50,631 nucleotides of DNA. Source: Gudongella sp049310905 (GTDB lineage Bacteria; Bacillota; Clostridia; Tissierellales; Tissierellaceae). Shown here piece after piece: positions 43,172 to 50,631 of this stretch. The translations under genes and the position numbers were made by a program. Below the pieces are notes generated by a model. That model was not told the DNA's origin and made no database searches. It worked only from the letters and a program-made list of their open reading frames with translations. Every line of letters begins with the position of its first letter. Within the stretch, counting starts at the first letter, position 1. Location: the NCBI RefSeq assembly GCF_049310905.1, contig NZ_JBMEMN010000023.1, positions 1 through 50,631 on the forward strand. The letters are read 5' to 3'.

Positions 43172-46100
43172 ATGTCTGTTATACATTTAAATATAAATGG
43201 AAAAGAAGTTAAAGGTAATGCAGGTCAGACCGTACTTGACATTGCAAGAGAAAATAAAATTGAAATCCCTACCATGTGTTTTGACGAGAGGGTAGAGATA
43301 TACGGATCATGTGGACTATGCGTGGTGGAGGTTGAAGGGGTTCCAAAACTTCTGAGGTCATGTGCTACTGTGGCATCGGATGGTATGATTATAAATACGA
43401 ATACTGAAAGAGTAAAGAGTTCAAGAAAAACAGCACTTGAATTGTTGTTGTCAGACCATGTTGGAGATTGTAAGGCTCCTTGTGTTCTGGCATGCCCAGG
43501 GTATACTGACTGTCAGGGTTATGTAGGACTTGCAGCTAATATGGAATACAGGGAAGGACTTAAGCTCATAAAGGAACAGTTGCCGCTTCCAGCTTGTATA
43601 GGAAGGGTTTGTCCTCATCCATGTGAGGATGCTTGTAGAAGAGAGCTTGTTGAAGAGCCTATCTCAATTGCCCATATGAAAGCTTTTCTGGCTGATATTG
43701 ACCTGGCCAGTGACGATGTATTTATTCCGGAATTAGCTGAATCAACCGGAAAGAGAATTGCTATTATAGGTGGTGGTCCTGGAGGATTATCAGCAGCATA
43801 TTTCCTTAATGTAGCTGGTCACCATACAACCATTTACGAGCAGATGCCAGAGATGGGTGGAATGCTCAGATATGGTATACCAGAATACAGACTTCCCGGA
43901 AGTGTAATAGACCAAGAAGTTGCCATCATTGAGAAGATGGGAACAAGATTTGTAAATAATGTTAAGGTAGGAGAGCAGCTTGACATATCATATATTCAGA
44001 ATAATTTTGATGCCTGCTACGTATCAATAGGTGCCTGGAAGAGCACACCCCTTAGATTGGAGGGAGAGGATCTTCCAGGAGTAATTGGAGGAATTGACTT
44101 CCTGCGAAAAGCTACAGTAAACGAAGAGATGAGAATTGGTGAAAGAGTTGCTGTTGTTGGTGGCGGAAATACTGCTATGGATGCATGTCGAACTGCAGTA
44201 AGACTTGGAGCAAAAGAAGTATACGTACTATATAGAAGAACAGAAGCAGAAATGCCGGCAGATTATATAGAAATAAAGGAAGCAAAGGAAGAGGGAGTAG
44301 TGTTTAAATTCCTAGTGTCTCCAATGGAAATAATCGAAGAGAATGGCAGAGCTTCAAAGGTAAAACTTCAGAAGATGGAACTTGGTGAAGAGGATGCATC
44401 TGGAAGAAGAAGACCAATTCCTATTGAAGGAGAGGTTGAATATATTGATGTAGATCTTATAATAGGTGCAATTGGACAGCAATCAGCACTTGAAGGTTTT
44501 GAAATTCTCGAAAAGACCAAGAGAGGCACCATAGCAGTCGATGAGAATAGTTACCAGACAAATGTAGAGGGTATTTTTGCAGGTGGAGATGTAATAAATG
44601 AAGGTGCAAATATTGCAATCAAGGCTATAGGAGATGCAAAAAGAGCTGTTGGTGTAATCAATTCATATCTGGAAGGGCATGTGATTCCCTACAGAAAACC
44701 GTATGTAGTTGAAAGAACACATTTGACTAGTGAACATTACAATGACAGAAAGAAAGAATACAGATCAACCATGCCTCACCTTTCTCCTGAGGAACGTAAA
44801 TATAACTTCAGAGAAGTCAATAAAGGATTCTCGGAGGAAGATGCGGTAAAGGATGCAATGAGATGTCTTGAATGTGGATGTCATGATGTATTCGAATGCA
44901 AACTATATAACTATGCCAACGAATACGATGTAGAACCTGAAAAATTTGAAGGTGAAGTACATTACAGAGAAGATGATGACAGTCATCCGTTTATTGTTAG
45001 AAATACAGATAAGTGTATTCTTTGTGGTCTTTGTGTAAGAGTATGTGATCAAGTTATGGATAATGGTGCTCTCGGTCTTGTGGACAGAGGTTTTGATACT
45101 ATAGTCAAACCGGCTCTTGACCTTAAGCTTGCTGATACAGGTTGTATAGCTTGTGGACAGTGCGTAAGTGTATGTCCGGTAGGAGCTATTCAAGAGAGAC
45201 TTCAGATTGATAAGTCTGTTCCAGTTGAGACTGAAATGTCAAAAACAATTTGTTCATTCTGTTCAGTTGGATGTAATATTGATCTTGAAACTAATGGAGA
45301 TATGCTATATAGAGCTATACCAGACAAGGAATCTGACGTTGACAAGGGATTACTATGCGTAAAAGGGAGATTTGGTTACAATCAGGCCAATCAGAAGACA
45401 AGATTGTCCAAGCCTCTAGTAAGAAGAGAAAATGGAGAACTAGGTAAAGCTTCCTGGGACGAAGGTTTGAGAATGACAGCTAAGACAATGCAGTCTCTTA
45501 AACTTCAATATGGTCCTGAAGCAGTTGCTGTTGCAATATCAGACAGATATACTAACGAAGAGATATATGTCGCCAAGGAATTTGCTAAAAAATACCTTGG
45601 AACTGACAACATAACATCATTTAACAGAAATTACGGGGGAATTGAAGAAGTATTGGGCTATGATGCCTCTACGAGTACATTCAGCGAAATTGAACATGCA
45701 GAGTTTATTCTCGTTGCTGGTGCCCACATGATGAAAGATCATACCATAGCTGCTTTAAAGGTCAAGAAGGCTGTTGAAAAAGGAGCAAGATTGGTTGTAC
45801 TAAACAATACCTATGATCAAATTAATGACTGGACAGAAGCAACCGTAAGTCCTGATAATAATCTTGATCTTCTAAAGGGAATTCTTAAGGTAGTAATGGA
45901 CAAGGCAGAAGAGCCCAAGAATGTTGTCGGTTACAATGAACTTAAGGAAAGTCTGGCGGATTTCAAACCAAGAAATGCAGCAATAGACATTGCAGAAATT
46001 TACCTTGAGTCAAAGACTGCGATGATTATATTTGACGAGAACCATCTGACAAGTGAAGCAGCAAAAATTCTGGCTAGCATAGCGGTTATAGCAGGTAAAA

Positions 46101-46735
46101 TCGGCAAGCCAAGAAGAGGAATTATTCAGCTTAAGCCGAAAAACAATAGTCAGGGATTGGCTGACTTGGGAGTTGACAAGCCAAGTCAAGAGATAGTTCA
46201 AGGAATTAAGGATGGAGTTATAAAAGGGTTGCTTGTATTTGGAGAGGACATTCCTCTTGAATATCTTGAGAATCTTCAATTCCTTGCTGTACAGGATCTT
46301 TATGTTACACCGACAGGTGAGAGAGCGGATGTCGTATTGCCAGCAGTAAGCTATGCTGAATCCACTGGCTCTGTGACAAATTCAGAGAGAAGAATACAGA
46401 GGTCATATTCGGCAATTCCTCCTTTGACAGGATATTCAAACTGGCAGGTAGTGGACGAGATGATGCGTATACTTGGAAGAACTGTACGGTATAAGAAGAT
46501 TGACCAGCTTACTGAACTTGTATCCAAGGCTATTCCGGAGTATACAGATCTATTCAAATTTAAGGAAGCAACCTTCTGGCCAATTTATGGTAAGGAAATA
46601 CTCTATACTGAAGGCTTTGCTTTTGACGATGGTAAAGCAAGACTGTCTGTTGTGAAAGACGGAGAAATGTTTAACAAGAGAATTTCTACAGATTATGTAG
46701 AGAAAGAATTTGCAAAGGTAGTTGATGAAATCTAG
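43172..46735 (+). CDS. NuoG/FdhA-like subunit fused to GltD-type NADPH module
   Basis: A 1187-residue fusion. N-terminal 2Fe-2S domain (Cys36, 47, 50, 64); GltD/NfnB-like FAD-NAD(P) region (about 100-540; linker cysteines in ACIGRVCPHPCEDAC, FAD loop IIGGGPGG at 198-205, NAD(P) loop VVGGGNTA); a ferredoxin pair (CILCGLCVRVC at 615-625, CIACGQCVSVC at 658-668); and a molybdopterin-oxidoreductase domain (about 690-1187) with a 4Fe-4S site (CSFCSVGC, then Cys729). The region where formate dehydrogenases carry Cys/Sec before H-PTVAGL has no such residue, so that domain is probably structural or electron-carrying. It resembles StnABC/HydABC-type bifurcating complexes. AGGGGTG ribosome-binding site. 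Confidence 0.9.
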   Translation: MSVIHLNINGKEVKGNAGQTVLDIARENKIEIPTMCFDERVEIYGSCGLCVVEVEGVPKLLRSCATVASDGMIINTNTERVKSSRKTALELLLSDHVGDCKAPCVLACPGYTDCQGYVGLAANMEYREGLKLIKEQLPLPACIGRVCPHPCEDACRRELVEEPISIAHMKAFLADIDLASDDVFIPELAESTGKRIAIIGGGPGGLSAAYFLNVAGHHTTIYEQMPEMGGMLRYGIPEYRLPGSVIDQEVAIIEKMGTRFVNNVKVGEQLDISYIQNNFDACYVSIGAWKSTPLRLEGEDLPGVIGGIDFLRKATVNEEMRIGERVAVVGGGNTAMDACRTAVRLGAKEVYVLYRRTEAEMPADYIEIKEAKEEGVVFKFLVSPMEIIEENGRASKVKLQKMELGEEDASGRRRPIPIEGEVEYIDVDLIIGAIGQQSALEGFEILEKTKRGTIAVDENSYQTNVEGIFAGGDVINEGANIAIKAIGDAKRAVGVINSYLEGHVIPYRKPYVVERTHLTSEHYNDRKKEYRSTMPHLSPEERKYNFREVNKGFSEEDAVKDAMRCLECGCHDVFECKLYNYANEYDVEPEKFEGEVHYREDDDSHPFIVRNTDKCILCGLCVRVCDQVMDNGALGLVDRGFDTIVKPALDLKLADTGCIACGQCVSVCPVGAIQERLQIDKSVPVETEMSKTICSFCSVGCNIDLETNGDMLYRAIPDKESDVDKGLLCVKGRFGYNQANQKTRLSKPLVRRENGELGKASWDEGLRMTAKTMQSLKLQYGPEAVAVAISDRYTNEEIYVAKEFAKKYLGTDNITSFNRNYGGIEEVLGYDASTSTFSEIEHAEFILVAGAHMMKDHTIAALKVKKAVEKGARLVVLNNTYDQINDWTEATVSPDNNLDLLKGILKVVMDKAEEPKNVVGYNELKESLADFKPRNAAIDIAEIYLESKTAMIIFDENHLTSEAAKILASIAVIAGKIGKPRRGIIQLKPKNNSQGLADLGVDKPSQEIVQGIKDGVIKGLLVFGEDIPLEYLENLQFLAVQDLYVTPTGERADVVLPAVSYAESTGSVTNSERRIQRSYSAIPPLTGYSNWQVVDEMMRILGRTVRYKKIDQLTELVSKAIPEYTDLFKFKEATFWPIYGKEILYTEGFAFDDGKARLSVVKDGEMFNKRISTDYVEKEFAKVVDEI

Positions 46736-46742
46736 TATTCTG

Positions 46743-46771
46743 AGGTGGGAACAATGTTCCCACCTTTTTTT
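46743..46771 (+). terminator. Intrinsic terminator of the NuoEFG-like operon
   Basis: AGGTGGGAAC (46743-46752) and GTTCCCACCT (46756-46765), 10 bp, followed by seven T. Confidence 0.93.
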
Positions 46772-46833
46772 GCCCAAAATCCTGATTCTATGTTAAGCTA
46801 TACATATGATAATTTTTTATCGGAGGTGTCTGA

Positions 46834-47562
46834 ATGCTAAAAATTGAAGAACTTTCAAAATCCTATAATAAAGGGGAAATAAAAGCAGTCGATAGTATTA
46901 GTCTAGAGGTAAAAAAAGGTGAGATTTTTGGATTTCTTGGTCCCAATGGTGCCGGGAAGACTACAACCATAAAAATGATAGTTGGTCTTCTAAAACCTGA
47001 TGAAGGAAAAGTAGTGCTCGATGGAATAAATGTTTGGGATGAACCGATGAAAGCCAAGGAGAGAATCAGCTATGTTCCTGATAATCCCGAAATTTATGAT
47101 AGGTTAAGTGGCGTCGAGTATTTGAATTTTATCGGTGATATGTATGGCATAGGGACTGAAACTAGAATCAAAAAGATTGATTACTACAGTGAAATATTCA
47201 AGATCAATGATTCACTTGGAGATATAATAAGCAGTTACTCACATGGAATGAAACAAAAACTGGTTTTGACGGCAGCATTGATGAGCGATCCAGATCTGTT
47301 TATTTTGGATGAACCAATGGTAGGTTTGGATCCTAAGTCATCATTTAATCTAAAAGAGATTATGAGAGAAATGTGTGACGAAGGTAAGTCTGTATTCTTT
47401 TCAACCCATGTTATGGAGGTTGCCGAAAAACTGTGTGATAGAATTGCGATTATTAATAATGGTAAGATTATCGCAATGGGAAGTATGGAAGAGTTGAGAA
47501 GGAGTGCTCAAGAAAAAGAATCTCTCGAAAATATTTTTCTGGAGTTGACAGATAATGAATAG
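46834..47562 (+). CDS. ABC transporter ATP-binding protein
   Basis: A 242-residue ATPase of the ABC-2/DrrA-like exporter type. Walker A GPNGAGKTTT (37-46), Q-loop replaced by ISYVPDNPE, signature SYSHGMKQKL (about 132-141), Walker B LFILDEPMVGLD and H-loop STHVMEV. It pairs with the permease encoded next, which it overlaps by 8 nt. The substrate is unknown. ATG with CGGAGGTG upstream. Confidence 0.94.
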   Translation: MLKIEELSKSYNKGEIKAVDSISLEVKKGEIFGFLGPNGAGKTTTIKMIVGLLKPDEGKVVLDGINVWDEPMKAKERISYVPDNPEIYDRLSGVEYLNFIGDMYGIGTETRIKKIDYYSEIFKINDSLGDIISSYSHGMKQKLVLTAALMSDPDLFILDEPMVGLDPKSSFNLKEIMREMCDEGKSVFFSTHVMEVAEKLCDRIAIINNGKIIAMGSMEELRRSAQEKESLENIFLELTDNE

Positions 47563-49225
47563 GAAACTGATTTCACTTATTAGGACTGATTTAAACATCA
47601 CCTTTGGACTCTCTTCCCTTGCTTATAATATCAGAAAAGGGAAAAAAATAGTTCCTATGGCTATTGTAACACTAGCCATTTTGTCTCTTTTACCATCTTA
47701 CATTCTTGTTATAAGGGCATTGGGATCCTTTTATGATGCTTTCCGGCAAATTGGGCAGCAGTCGTTCTTTTTGCACATGGGATTCATGTCTGCTCAACTG
47801 ATAGTATTGGTTCTTGGATTTATGTATGTAATGAGTAAATATTATTTTTCAAATGATCTTCCACACTTGGTACCATTACCTATAAAGCCATCCCACATAA
47901 TTGGATCAAAATTTGTATCCTTGATGGTAAGTGAATATTTGACAAGTCTTCCTGTTATTATACCTTTTATCATTATATATGGTACAAGGGGAAATGTAGG
48001 AATAGATTATTGGTTAATTAGTATTTTAGCAGTTATAGCATTACCGGTGTTGCCTTTGGTGATTTCATCAGTTTTTATTATGATATTTATGAAGTATACA
48101 AATATCAAAGGTAAGAAAGACCTAATTAGAATAATAACTGCATTGGTTTTTATTGCATTGGTCATTTTTGTTCAGCTTAAGCTGAACCAATGGACAACCC
48201 AGAGCATGATTGATAGTGAAAACTTCATGTTCAATCTGGCCAGAGATGCAAATCTGCTGCTTACCAAGGCAGGAATAGCATATCCACCTGCCATGTGGGG
48301 GGCTTTGGCACTGTCAAAAGGTTTCTCTGTTCAGGGAGTGTTTAATCTGTTCTTATTTATAGGATCAGGTTTAGTTGGTTTTGCATTAATGATGATTCTA
48401 GCAGAAAAGATATTCTTTGATGGACTTATTGGAAATATTGAAGTTTCAGCTTCAAAAGGAAGAGGAAAGAAGTTGGATACATCTTCTGTATTAAAAATCG
48501 GGAACCCAATAATTGCAATTGCAAAGAAGGAAATCTTAATGATAATTAAAACTCCTGTATACCTAATGAACTCAGTAGGAGGGGTTGTTATTCTGCCAAT
48601 CCTACTGGTAATATCCATGGTGACTGGTGGAGAGGCCTATGAACCGATGAAGGAAATGATCCTTCAAAGCAGGGAAATACTAGTATTGGGATCCATCGCT
48701 GTTATAGGTTCATTTGGGGTATTGAATGCACTGGGAGCAACAACATTCTCAAGAGAGGGAACAAATATGTGGATACAGAGGACGCTTCCAATAGACCCGA
48801 GAGCACAGGTTATAGGAAGAACTCTGCCATCTGTGGCTTTGCAAGTTGTAGGTGGTGTACTTTTAATAGGCGGGATTTTCTTTATTGTTCCCCTGAATAT
48901 ATTTGAGATTATGATCATTCTATTGTTAGGAATATCCGCAAGTGTTCCTTTGACTATGATAGGCATGACGATTGATATTATTAGACCAATGATTGAATGG
49001 ACAAACCCTCAGCAAGCTATGAAGCAGAACCTAAATGTATTGATATCTATGGCGATAGGGACTCTTTTTTTAGTCGGAGCAGCATTTCTTGGGTATTTGT
49101 TGTTACCAGACTATGGATTACCAGTAGTATTGGGGTTATACGTAATGATTATCGTATTATCGACTGTATTCATTTACAAATTGCTTATTGATTTGGTTAA
49201 GACCAAGTTGATGGATATGGAGTAA
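47555..49225 (+). CDS. ABC transporter permease, large ABC-2-like
   Basis: A 556-residue integral membrane protein with about 12 segments, the membrane half of the exporter. Blocks such as FSNDLPHLVPLPIKPSHIIG and FSREGTNMWIQRTLPIDPR occur in the large Firmicute ABC permease family of unknown substrate. A long soluble loop lies near residues 295-330. Its ATG overlaps the ATPase gene by 8 nt. The final tail (KTKLMDME) is followed by a bidirectional terminator. Confidence 0.88.
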   Translation: MNRKLISLIRTDLNITFGLSSLAYNIRKGKKIVPMAIVTLAILSLLPSYILVIRALGSFYDAFRQIGQQSFFLHMGFMSAQLIVLVLGFMYVMSKYYFSNDLPHLVPLPIKPSHIIGSKFVSLMVSEYLTSLPVIIPFIIIYGTRGNVGIDYWLISILAVIALPVLPLVISSVFIMIFMKYTNIKGKKDLIRIITALVFIALVIFVQLKLNQWTTQSMIDSENFMFNLARDANLLLTKAGIAYPPAMWGALALSKGFSVQGVFNLFLFIGSGLVGFALMMILAEKIFFDGLIGNIEVSASKGRGKKLDTSSVLKIGNPIIAIAKKEILMIIKTPVYLMNSVGGVVILPILLVISMVTGGEAYEPMKEMILQSREILVLGSIAVIGSFGVLNALGATTFSREGTNMWIQRTLPIDPRAQVIGRTLPSVALQVVGGVLLIGGIFFIVPLNIFEIMIILLLGISASVPLTMIGMTIDIIRPMIEWTNPQQAMKQNLNVLISMAIGTLFLVGAAFLGYLLLPDYGLPVVLGLYVMIIVLSTVFIYKLLIDLVKTKLMDME

Positions 49226-49230
49226 GAAAA

Positions 49231-49268
49231 AAAGGAAGGTCACATTCAGTTATGTGAGGCCTTCCTTT
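49231..49268. terminator. Bidirectional terminator between permease gene and rpsD
   Basis: AAAGGAAGG (49231-49239) with TCACAT pair to ATGTGA and CCTTCCTTT (49260-49268), with a two-base bulge. Both strands read into A/T-rich flanks, so it can serve the permease gene and rpsD. Confidence 0.75.
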
Positions 49269-49276
49269 AAATATTC

Positions 49277-49876
49277 TTAAATCAGTTTTGAGTAGTATTC
49301 TACCACAAGCTGATCTTCGATTTCAATTGGGACTTCTTCTCTTTCAGGAGGCCTCTCGAAGGTTCCTCCGAAATTGTTCGCATCCTTGGTAAGATAAGGA
49401 AGAGTACTTGGTAGTGCATTCTCAAAATTCTCTTTGAAAATTTCAATACTTTTTGATTTTTCCCTTAGCTTTACTGTGTCTCCCGGTTCACAAAGATAAG
49501 AAGGTATGTCAACTTTACTACCATTTACAAGGATATGACCATGTACTACCATTTGTCTTGCCTGTCTGATAGAGGAGGCAATCCCCAACCTGTAAACAAG
49601 ATTGTCAAGCCTTGATTCAAGAATTTTAACTAGAGCATGTCCAGTTTGGTCATCGCTTTTTTTAGCTTTGACAACATACTTTACAAATTGTATCTCCATT
49701 ACGCCATAATAGGCCCTAAGCCTTTGCTTTTCAAGTAATTGTTGTCCATATTCCGTTAATTTTTTGTCTGCTCTGGATGTGCCTTTCATAGCTCTGTCCA
49801 TAGCCTTGGGATGTCCGTATACATTCAAACCAAGCCTTCTGCTTAGCTTAAATCTTGGTCCATTCATGTTAGCCAT
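49277..49876 (-). CDS. rpsD: 30S ribosomal protein S4
   Basis: A 199-residue S4, a primary 16S rRNA binding protein. The S4 RNA-binding domain is clear (SRLDNLVYRLGIASSIRQAR, QMVVHGHILVNG). The N-terminus (GPRFKLSRRLGL) lacks the four zinc cysteines, so it is the zinc-free type. It stands alone rather than in the rpsM-rpsK-rpsD-rpoA operon, as in B. subtilis. ATG with GGAGATGAT upstream; the 5' leader is short (about 45 nt), leaving little room for an autoregulatory S4 leader. Confidence 0.97.
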   Translation of the reverse strand: MANMNGPRFKLSRRLGLNVYGHPKAMDRAMKGTSRADKKLTEYGQQLLEKQRLRAYYGVMEIQFVKYVVKAKKSDDQTGHALVKILESRLDNLVYRLGIASSIRQARQMVVHGHILVNGSKVDIPSYLCEPGDTVKLREKSKSIEIFKENFENALPSTLPYLTKDANNFGGTFERPPEREEVPIEIEDQLVVEYYSKLI

Positions 49877-49929
49877 TAATTATCATCTCCATATAGAAAT
49901 TTGCCGCGATAATTTTTTAAGCCATGAAT

Positions 49930-49958
49930 ATTATAACATAGAATTAGGGTGTTGTAAA
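49930..49958 (-). promoter_or_regulatory. Promoter of rpsD
   Basis: On the minus strand TTTACA (49953-49958) and TATAAT (49930-49935) are 17 nt apart. It lies between the ppa stop and rpsD, so rpsD has its own start of transcription. Confidence 0.85.
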
Positions 49959-49974
49959 TGATAATCTATATCAA

Positions 49975-50475
49975 TTACTCTAAAGCTTCTTTGGCTTCTT
50001 TGTATGCAATTCTTGATTTTTCTATAGATTCAATTGCTGCTTCTATCCCAGCCCAACCGCTTACAATTACCTCTTTTTCTTCAAGTCTTTTGTACTCCGA
50101 GAAAAAGTGCTCAAATTCTTTCTTCATATGTGCACCTAAATCATCAATTGACTCGATTTCAGTAAATCTTGGATCATTTCGTGGTACAGCTATGATTTTT
50201 TCATCTTTGCCTTTTTCATCCTTCATAAGAAACATTCCAATTACTCTTGCGTGTACAAGACATCCTGGGAATGTAGGGTTTGCAATAAGTACCATTATAT
50301 CAATAGGGTCGCCATCTTCTGCAAGTGTATCGGGTATATAACCGTAGTCTGTCGGGTAGAACATGGGTGAGAAAAGCGATCTGTCCAGTTCAAAAACCTT
50401 GAATTCCTTGTTGTATTCATATTTGTTGCTACTTCCTTTTGGAATTTCTATAAACGCGTTTACAATATAATTCAT
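49975..50475 (-). CDS. ppa: Inorganic pyrophosphatase, family I
   Basis: A 166-residue soluble pyrophosphatase that splits diphosphate to phosphate and drives biosynthetic reactions. The family I signature is DGDPIDIMVL with the metal-binding aspartates, plus PTDYGYIPDT and KYEYNKEF. ATG 50475 is chosen since the family begins MNYIVN; TTG 50481 is an alternative next to GGGGG. A minus-strand TATAAT at 50500-50505 lies inside an inverted repeat (CCCTGT/ACAGGG), a possible promoter. It precedes rpsD on the same strand but with a separate rpsD promoter between them. Confidence 0.95.
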   Translation of the reverse strand: MNYIVNAFIEIPKGSSNKYEYNKEFKVFELDRSLFSPMFYPTDYGYIPDTLAEDGDPIDIMVLIANPTFPGCLVHARVIGMFLMKDEKGKDEKIIAVPRNDPRFTEIESIDDLGAHMKKEFEHFFSEYKRLEEKEVIVSGWAGIEAAIESIEKSRIAYKEAKEALE

Positions 50476-50586
50476 AATCAATCATCCCCCTGTAATATTA
50501 TTATAACAGGGTTTCCATATTTTACATCGTTTTTTTCCATATGCTGAGGAAGTTCCGGAGTTTTGCAGCAAGTTAATAGATAGTTG

Positions 50587-50627
50587 AGTCTGAATCATTG
50601 TGAATGGAATTGATTCAGACTTTTTTT
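50587..50627 (+). terminator. Orphan plus-strand terminator at the window edge
   Basis: AGTCTGAATCA (50587-50597) and TGATTCAGACT (50611-50621) form an 11-bp stem followed by seven T. No plus-strand gene precedes it in the window (the nearest are on the minus strand), so it may end a short RNA transcribed from about 50500-50590. Confidence 0.75.
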
Positions 50628-50631
50628 ATTT

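Noticed and set aside
43172..46735. Selenocysteine formate dehydrogenase
   Set aside because: There is no in-frame TGA, and the molybdopterin-type domain lacks the Cys/Sec-containing motif.
49277..49876. S4 autoregulatory leader upstream of rpsD
   Set aside because: The mapped promoter leaves only about 45 nt of leader, too short for the known S4 leader structure.
1..50631. CRISPR array or prophage
   Set aside because: No regularly spaced short repeats and no phage structural, integrase or lysis genes were seen.

Overview
The window looks like a stretch of chromosome from a low-G+C anaerobic Firmicute, most likely a clostridial lineage. No rRNA is present, so I do not name a genus. The signs are AT-rich codons, strong GGAGG ribosome-binding sites with several TTG/GTG starts, an S-layer-anchored protease, many ferredoxin-type proteins, a tungsten-type aldehyde ferredoxin oxidoreductase, and a flavin-based NADH/ferredoxin complex. 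No tRNA, CRISPR array or prophage was seen, and no gap exceeds 300 bases.

Layout. 1-1.6 kb: an IS1182-type insertion sequence. 1.6-7.6 kb: cell-envelope genes (a lipoprotein, two paralogous small membrane proteins, an SLH-anchored serine protease, a DUF4153 membrane protein). 7.6-12.4 kb: small redox and housekeeping genes, including a ferredoxin behind a CsoR-like operator, a MoaD/ThiS-like sulfur carrier, a TraX-like protein, a YdbC-like protein, a NapH-like/flavin reductase fusion, a gamma-glutamylcyclotransferase-like protein and a gamma-carbonic-anhydrase-like protein. 12.4-17.5 kb: a TetR-controlled RND efflux operon with a clear operator. 17.6-19.3 kb: a phosphohexomutase.

19.3-24 kb is the most notable metabolic island. 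It has a 46-bp perfect palindrome, then a Tat-signal iron-sulfur protein and a 700-residue AOR-family oxidoreductase closely resembling E. coli YdhY and YdhV. These are followed by an unknown protein, FdhD and TatA, and then a structured RNA resembling the Moco/Tuco element that has no gene downstream on its own strand. The set suggests a pterin-cofactor enzyme folded in the cytoplasm and exported through Tat by its signal-bearing partner.

24-31.3 kb (minus strand) is a four-gene operon: an ACT-domain protein, a 1574-residue fusion (HD hydrolase, helical repeats, NadD-like nucleotidyltransferase, GNAT-like and phosphoribosyltransferase-like domains), a divergent lactate/malate-dehydrogenase-like protein and an iron-sulfur flavoprotein-like protein. 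The last three genes overlap by 4 nt. I do not recognise this as a described system; the domains point to nucleotide or NAD(P) metabolism or sensing.

31.4-40.6 kb (plus strand) is a compact run: a degenerate PfkB-like protein, an SbcD/SbcC-like (YhaO/YhaN-type) pair, a metallophosphoesterase, NagB, a CYTH protein and the TldD/PmbA protease pair. 40.8-46.8 kb encodes a three-subunit NuoE/NuoF/NuoG-like complex whose large subunit also carries a GltD-like flavin/NADPH module and a molybdopterin-type domain apparently lacking the formate dehydrogenase Cys/Sec ligand. This fits an electron-bifurcating NADH/NADPH/ferredoxin complex. 46.8-50.6 kb: an ABC exporter pair, then rpsD and inorganic pyrophosphatase on the minus strand, and a plus-strand terminator with no obvious gene.
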